22,710 bases of DNA from an uncultured Bacteroides sp. (GTDB lineage Bacteria > Bacteroidota > Bacteroidia > Bacteroidales > Bacteroidaceae). The notes beneath the pieces are model-generated. The model made no database searches. It had not been told where the DNA came from and saw nothing but the letters and a program-made list of their open reading frames with translations. This document shows, one piece after another, positions 19,517 to 22,710 of this stretch. The stretch covers positions 1 to 22,710 of the forward strand of contig NZ_CASFWU010000066.1 in the NCBI RefSeq assembly GCF_949298305.1, written 5' to 3'. The position numbers were made by a program, and so were the translations under genes. How positions within the stretch are numbered: the stretch's first letter is position 1; each line of letters opens with the position of its first letter.

Positions 19517-21364
19517 TCACTCATTGATGATGCGGCTGAAGGCGTCCACCAGTTCGGCTACGACGAACGGCTGGCCTTTCACCTCGTTGAACTGGTAGGG
19601 CGTGAAGTTGTCCACCTTCATGCGCAGGTAGGCGGCAAACTGGCCCAGGTTCTGCTCGGCCACCACTACCTTCTTGTAGCGCTTCAGCACCTCTGCCGTG
19701 TTCTTGGGCAGCGGGTTCAGGTAGCTGAAGTGGGCCAGGGCAACCTTCTTGCCCAGCTGGTTCAGGATGTTCATGGCCGAATAGAGGTGGCCGTAGGTGC
19801 CGCCGAAGCCCACGATGAGCAGGTCGGCATCGTCCACGCAGCCCTGTACCTGTACGTCGGGTACGGGAATCTTGGCTACCTTCTCGGCGCGCAGGTGGCA
19901 CATCAGGTTGTGGTTCTCGGGGTCGGTGGAGATGGCTCCCGTCCAGCTGTCCTTCTCCAGTCCGCCCAGGATGTGCATGTAGCCTTCCTGTCCGGGGATG
20001 GCCCAGTAGCGCACGCCCGTCTCGGCGTTGCGGCGGTAGGGGGAGTAGATGCCCTTCATCTCGGCGGGGGCGTAGGGCGGGTTGATGGCGGGATATTCGG
20101 CCAGCTTGGGCAGCTTCCAGGCGCCCGAGCCGTTGGCCACGAAGCCGTCGGTGAGCAGCACTACGGGAGTCATGTGCTCCAGGGCTATCTTGCAGGCCAT
20201 GTAGGCGGCGTCGAAGCAGTTGGTGGGCGATGTGGCGGCGATGACCGGCATGGGGCTTTCGCCGTTACGGCCGAAGAGGGCCTGCAGCAGGTCGGTCTGC
20301 TCGGACTTGGTGGGCAGACCCGTTGAGGGGCCGCCGCGCTGTACGTCCAGCACCACGAGCGGCAGCTCGGTGATGACAGCCAGGTTCATGGCTTCGGACT
20401 TGAGGCAGACGCCGGGTCCCGAGGTGGAGGTGACGGCCAGCGCGCCGGCAAACGAGGCGCCGATGGCGGTGGCGCAGCCCGAAATCTCGTCCTCGCACTG
20501 CACGGTCATCACGCCCAGCGACTTGTGCTTGGACAGCTCGTGCAGCACGTCCGTGGCGGGGGTGATGGGGTAGGAGCCCAGGAACAGCTTCAGGCCGGCC
20601 TTCTCGGCGGCGGCAATGAAGCCGTAGGCCGTGGCCTTGTTGCCCGTGATGTCCATGTAGCGGCCCGGCACGGTGGTCTTGCTCTCTATCTTGTAAGTGT
20701 GGGCTACGGAGGCATGCGTGTTGTGTCCGTAGTCGTATCCGGCATGGATGACTTTGATGTTGGCCTCGGCCACTTCGGGCTTCTTGCCGAATTTCTCGCG
20801 GATGAAGTCTTCCGCAATCTTCAGGTCGCGGTTGAAGAGCCAGCACACCAGGCCCACGGCGAACATGTTGCGGCACTTCAGGATGGACTTGTTGTCCATG
20901 CCCGTATCGGCCAGGCAGTCCTTCACCATCTTCGAGATGGGTGCGGCAATCACATCCTGCTTGATGCCCATTTCCTCAATGGGGTTGTCCGTCTTGAAGG
21001 CGGCCTTCTCCAGGTCGGCCTTCTGGAAGGCGTCCGTGTCGATGATGATGCAGGCCGTCGGCTTAGCAAACTTGTACTGCGTCTTCAGGGCGGCGGCATT
21101 CATGGCCACCAGCACGTCGCACTTGTCGCCCGGCGTGTAGACCTTGCCGGCGCCGATGTGCACCTGGAAACCCGAAACGCCCGTCAGCGAGCCTTGCGGG
21201 GCGCGGATGTCCGCCGGATAGTCGGGGAATGTACTGATGTCATTTCCTACCGTAGCCGAAACTGTTGAAAAGATGTTTCCGGCGAGCTGCATACCGTCAC
21301 CGGAGTCTCCGGAGAAGCGGACTACCACTTGCTCCAGTTCTTTGACCATCATGTCGTTTGCCAT
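19517..21364 (-). CDS. korA: 2-oxoacid (2-oxoglutarate-type):ferredoxin oxidoreductase, fused gamma-alpha subunit
   Basis: 615 aa. Residues 1 to about 195 are the gamma domain (VVRFSGDSGDGMQLAGN, 14-30; TFPDYPADIRAPQGSLTGVSGFQVHIG), normally a separate protein in archaeal enzymes. From about 240 comes the alpha/pyrimidine-binding domain: GSYPITPATDVLHE (263-276), CEDEISGCATAIGASFAG and TSTSGPGVCLKSEAMNLA. The C-terminal part includes FGGTYGHLYSAMNIL and HFSYLNPLPKN. Together with KorB it forms the complete TPP- and ferredoxin-dependent enzyme; no ferredoxin-like delta subunit gene follows. It is first in the operon, divergent from tRNA-Arg, with the promoter about 70 bp upstream. Confidence 0.93.
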   Translation of the reverse strand: MANDMMVKELEQVVVRFSGDSGDGMQLAGNIFSTVSATVGNDISTFPDYPADIRAPQGSLTGVSGFQVHIGAGKVYTPGDKCDVLVAMNAAALKTQYKFAKPTACIIIDTDAFQKADLEKAAFKTDNPIEEMGIKQDVIAAPISKMVKDCLADTGMDNKSILKCRNMFAVGLVCWLFNRDLKIAEDFIREKFGKKPEVAEANIKVIHAGYDYGHNTHASVAHTYKIESKTTVPGRYMDITGNKATAYGFIAAAEKAGLKLFLGSYPITPATDVLHELSKHKSLGVMTVQCEDEISGCATAIGASFAGALAVTSTSGPGVCLKSEAMNLAVITELPLVVLDVQRGGPSTGLPTKSEQTDLLQALFGRNGESPMPVIAATSPTNCFDAAYMACKIALEHMTPVVLLTDGFVANGSGAWKLPKLAEYPAINPPYAPAEMKGIYSPYRRNAETGVRYWAIPGQEGYMHILGGLEKDSWTGAISTDPENHNLMCHLRAEKVAKIPVPDVQVQGCVDDADLLIVGFGGTYGHLYSAMNILNQLGKKVALAHFSYLNPLPKNTAEVLKRYKKVVVAEQNLGQFAAYLRMKVDNFTPYQFNEVKGQPFVVAELVDAFSRIINE

Positions 21365-21432
21365 AAACTTACGATTTACTTACGTTGTTGTTGTAATATG
21401 CCATTAATAACTTGTTTGGCGCGCAAATTTCG

Positions 21433-21440
21433 CAAAGTTA
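21433..21440 (-). promoter_or_regulatory. -7 box for the kor operon
   Basis: TAACTTTG on the minus strand matches TAnnTTTG; a weak TTTTC-like -33 region lies upstream. Leader of about 65 nt. Confidence 0.5.
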
Positions 21441-21484
21441 ATTGGATTAACAAAACTTTTTTTCGGAAAATCGGCGGAAAGCAT

Positions 21485-21492
21485 TATCTTTG
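21485..21492 (+). promoter_or_regulatory. -7 box for tRNA-Arg
   Basis: TATCTTTG matches TAnnTTTG, with TTTC 20 bp upstream. It lies about 40 bp before the tRNA. The divergent kor -7 box is only 45 bp away, and their -33 regions overlap. Confidence 0.55.
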
Positions 21493-21531
21493 TGGCCTCA
21501 TTCTTTCGCTATATGCGGAATCTATGCAAAA

Positions 21532-21603
21532 GGTCTTGTAGTTCAACGGATAGAATAGAAGTTTCCTAAACTTTAGATCCGGGTTCGATTCCCGGCGAGA
21601 CTA
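21532..21603 (+). tRNA. tRNA-Arg (anticodon CCU)
   Basis: A 72-nt cloverleaf. Acceptor GGTCTTG pairs with CGAGACT (two G-U pairs), discriminator A; D-stem GTTC/GAAT; anticodon stem GAAGT/ACTTT with loop TTCCTAA, anticodon CCT reading AGG; four-nt variable loop; T-stem CCGGG/CCCGG with loop TTCGATT. CCA is not encoded. It is a single tRNA, not in a cluster. AGG is a rare arginine codon in many bacteria. Confidence 0.95.
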
Positions 21604-21704
21604 CTTCCCCCTTCCCAGTTTACGTTTTTTTAGCAGTGCCCTTTTGCGGTTGGCCGGTCTGTGGCCCGCTTTGGGTATGTCCGGCGGGTGTCTTTGGCCT
21701 GTAC

Positions 21705-21815
21705 GGGATGCTTGCATGGTGCGTACGCAATGCCTGCACGGTCTGCGCACGATGCCTGCATGGTCTGCGCACGATGCCTGCATGGTCTGCACACGATGCC
21801 TGCGCGGTCTGTGCG
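21705..21815. repeat. 22-bp tandem repeat array B (five units)
   Basis: ATGCYTGC recurs at 21708, 21730, 21752, 21774 and 21796, 22 bp each. The unit is the same family as array A at 10841-10945: ATGCCTGCATGG followed by TCTGCGCACG. Units 3-4 are identical. Contiguous, without spacers. Confidence 0.9.
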
Positions 21816-22200
21816 AGCCGTACCGGCAGGCGCGTCTCATGGTTTTCTGTGTGCAATGTCGGCTGGCTCCGTCCTATGCCCGCCCTTTCTGACTCCTGCT
21901 GAAAAATGACTTTCCTCGCGTCCTCTGGACGCACCGCTCGCCCCCGTTTTCGGGGGGGAGCTATTGAGGGGGTATTCTTTACTATGCTATGCTGTGCTAT
22001 GCTATGCTTTGTGCCTTTTGGTACATGATTAAGGCGTTTTCCGGCTTTATCTGTTACAGAAATGTCCTTTTCTGTTACGGATAAGGGGTTATGCGTTCAC
22101 TTTATTTTCGCGGCCGTCCGTATGGGCCGGAACGCGCATGCCATGTGCCTTCGGGTATGCGGAGGACCGCCGGCGGGCCTGTTCCGAACGCGGTAGGCGC

Positions 22201-22239
22201 AAAAAAAAGAGAGGACGTACGCGGGTACGCCCTCTCTTT
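22201..22239 (-). terminator. secDF terminator
   Basis: AAAGAGAGG (22206-22214) pairs with CCTCTCTTT (22231-22239), with inner GTAC/GTAC pairing, and an eight-base T-run follows on the minus strand. It lies 30 bp beyond the secDF stop at 22269. Confidence 0.85.
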
Positions 22240-22268
22240 CATTTGTATAGGAAATTTATCTTGCTTTT

Positions 22269-22710
22269 TCAGTTCTTTTCGGTTTCTGCATTCGGATTGT
22301 CCTTAATCATTGTGTAGGCAATGGGGGACGCAACGAACAGTGAAGACAGCGTACCGAAGATGACACCCAGAATCATGGCGAAGGCGAAGCTGCGGATGGA
22401 GTCGCCACCGAGGATGAAGATACACAGCAACACGATGAGGGTACTCAGTGAGGTGTTGATGGTACGTGCCAGGGTGGTGTTCAGTGAGTCGTTGAACAGC
22501 TGCAGCTTGCTGCGCTTGGGATAGAGGCCGAAGAACTCACGTACACGGTCGAAGATAACCACCTTATCGTTGATAGAGTAACCGATAGCCGTCAGGATGG
22601 CACCGATGAAGGTCTGGTCGATTTCGAGCGAGAACGGCAGGATGCCCCAGAAGATGGAGTATGCACCCAAGATGGCGATGGTATCGCAAGCCAGAGCTGC
22701 TACAGAACCG
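22269..22710 (-). CDS. secDF: Protein translocase SecDF, C-terminal (SecF) part; 5' truncated by window
   Basis: 147 codons, continuing beyond the window edge. The SecF-type membrane core is seen: AILTAIGYSINDKVVIFDRVRE (the conserved GYSxNDxVVxFDRxRE motif in TM4-5), then the DSLNTTLARTINTSLSTLIVLL and SIRSFAFAMILGVIFGTLSSLFVASPIAY membrane segments, ending NPNAETEKN. SecDF is an RND-fold membrane protein that uses proton motive force to help proteins leave the Sec channel. In Bacteroidetes SecD and SecF are normally one fused chain, which I assume here because the N-terminal part is not visible. A TTG-started internal frame at 22670 is not the real start. Confidence 0.93.
   Translation of the reverse strand, partial: GSVAALACDTIAILGAYSIFWGILPFSLEIDQTFIGAILTAIGYSINDKVVIFDRVREFFGLYPKRSKLQLFNDSLNTTLARTINTSLSTLIVLLCIFILGGDSIRSFAFAMILGVIFGTLSSLFVASPIAYTMIKDNPNAETEKN

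Larger units (their letters stand above)
21604..22268. other. 665-bp gene-free region between tRNA-Arg and secDF
   Basis: It holds a T-rich stretch that could end tRNA transcription (about 21622-21632), the 22-bp array B, a GC hairpin GCTCGCCCCCG-TTTT-CGGGGGGGAGC (21936-21961), a 5-bp repeat (TATGC, five units, 21983-22007), a direct repeat TCTGTTAC (about 22048 and 22070) and the secDF terminator. Short open frames across the array encode repetitive Arg/His/Cys-rich peptides and are not credible genes. No attachment-site duplication of the tRNA 3' end was seen downstream. Confidence 0.6.

Noticed and set aside
20525..21268. 247-codon open frame antisense to korA
   Set aside because: Composition and position are those of a codon-bias shadow.
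21601..21934. Leftward short frames with repeated HAGIVRRPCRH-like peptide
   Set aside because: They are translations of the 22-bp array; 22 is not a multiple of three, so units fall in changing frames and no conserved protein is expected.
21532..22268. Genomic island inserted at tRNA-Arg
   Set aside because: No integrase follows and no repeat of the tRNA 3' end was found before secDF.

Overview
The window reads as a chromosomal segment of a gut-type Bacteroidales, most likely family Bacteroidaceae. The evidence is the SusC/SusD pair, two fimbrillin-family lipoproteins, an ATP-type PEP carboxykinase, a fused gamma-alpha 2-oxoacid:ferredoxin oxidoreductase, a fused SecDF, DUF4252 genes beside an ECF sigma factor, and several TAnnTTTG-type -7 promoter boxes. 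By eye, the fimbrillin stretch (about 0.4-5.6 kb) is clearly more AT-rich than the uracil phosphoribosyltransferase/SusCD/kor part (10-21 kb).

Layout. 1-103: 3' end of typA (+). 104-474: a 266-bp MITE-like element and a bidirectional terminator. 475-3921 (-): two fimbrillin lipoproteins, the downstream one carrying a von Willebrand A domain like known fimbrial tip subunits. 4291-4509 (+): a small winged-helix-like protein. 4510-5870: a repeat-dense, gene-poor stretch with a paired hairpin, a 29-bp mini-element, a 23-bp tandem array, a 22-bp array of perfect palindromes and a second 206-bp copy of the MITE-like element. 5871-6888 (-): a lipoprotein gene followed by a lipoprotein nitroreductase gene, each broken by an apparent one-base indel. 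7050-8657 (-): pckA. 8924-10033 (-): S41 peptidase, divergent from upp (10147-10806, +). 10807-11129: a 22-bp tandem array and a 140-bp inverted repeat. 11130-15805 (-): SusD and SusC with a near-perfect sigma-54 promoter. 16045-18002 (-): DUF4252 / ECF sigma / membrane anti-sigma-like / DUF4252, all overlapping. 18404-21364 (-): korB and korA separated by a 72-bp 8-mer repeat. 21532-21603 (+): tRNA-Arg(CCU). 21604-22268: a second copy of the 22-bp array. 22269-22710 (-): 3' part of secDF.

How it fits together. The genes are housekeeping (typA, pckA, upp, kor, secDF, tRNA) interleaved with cell-surface functions (fimbriae, glycan uptake) and one envelope-type sigma operon. No defence system, integrase, CRISPR array or autonomous transposase is visible. 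The most unusual content is intergenic: a MITE-like family whose copies have shared ends (ACTYAAGTT), 6-bp target duplications and an internal hairpin with two compensatory base-pair changes; several tandem arrays with 22-23-bp period and dyad symmetry; and a sigma-54 promoter placed on a SusCD operon.
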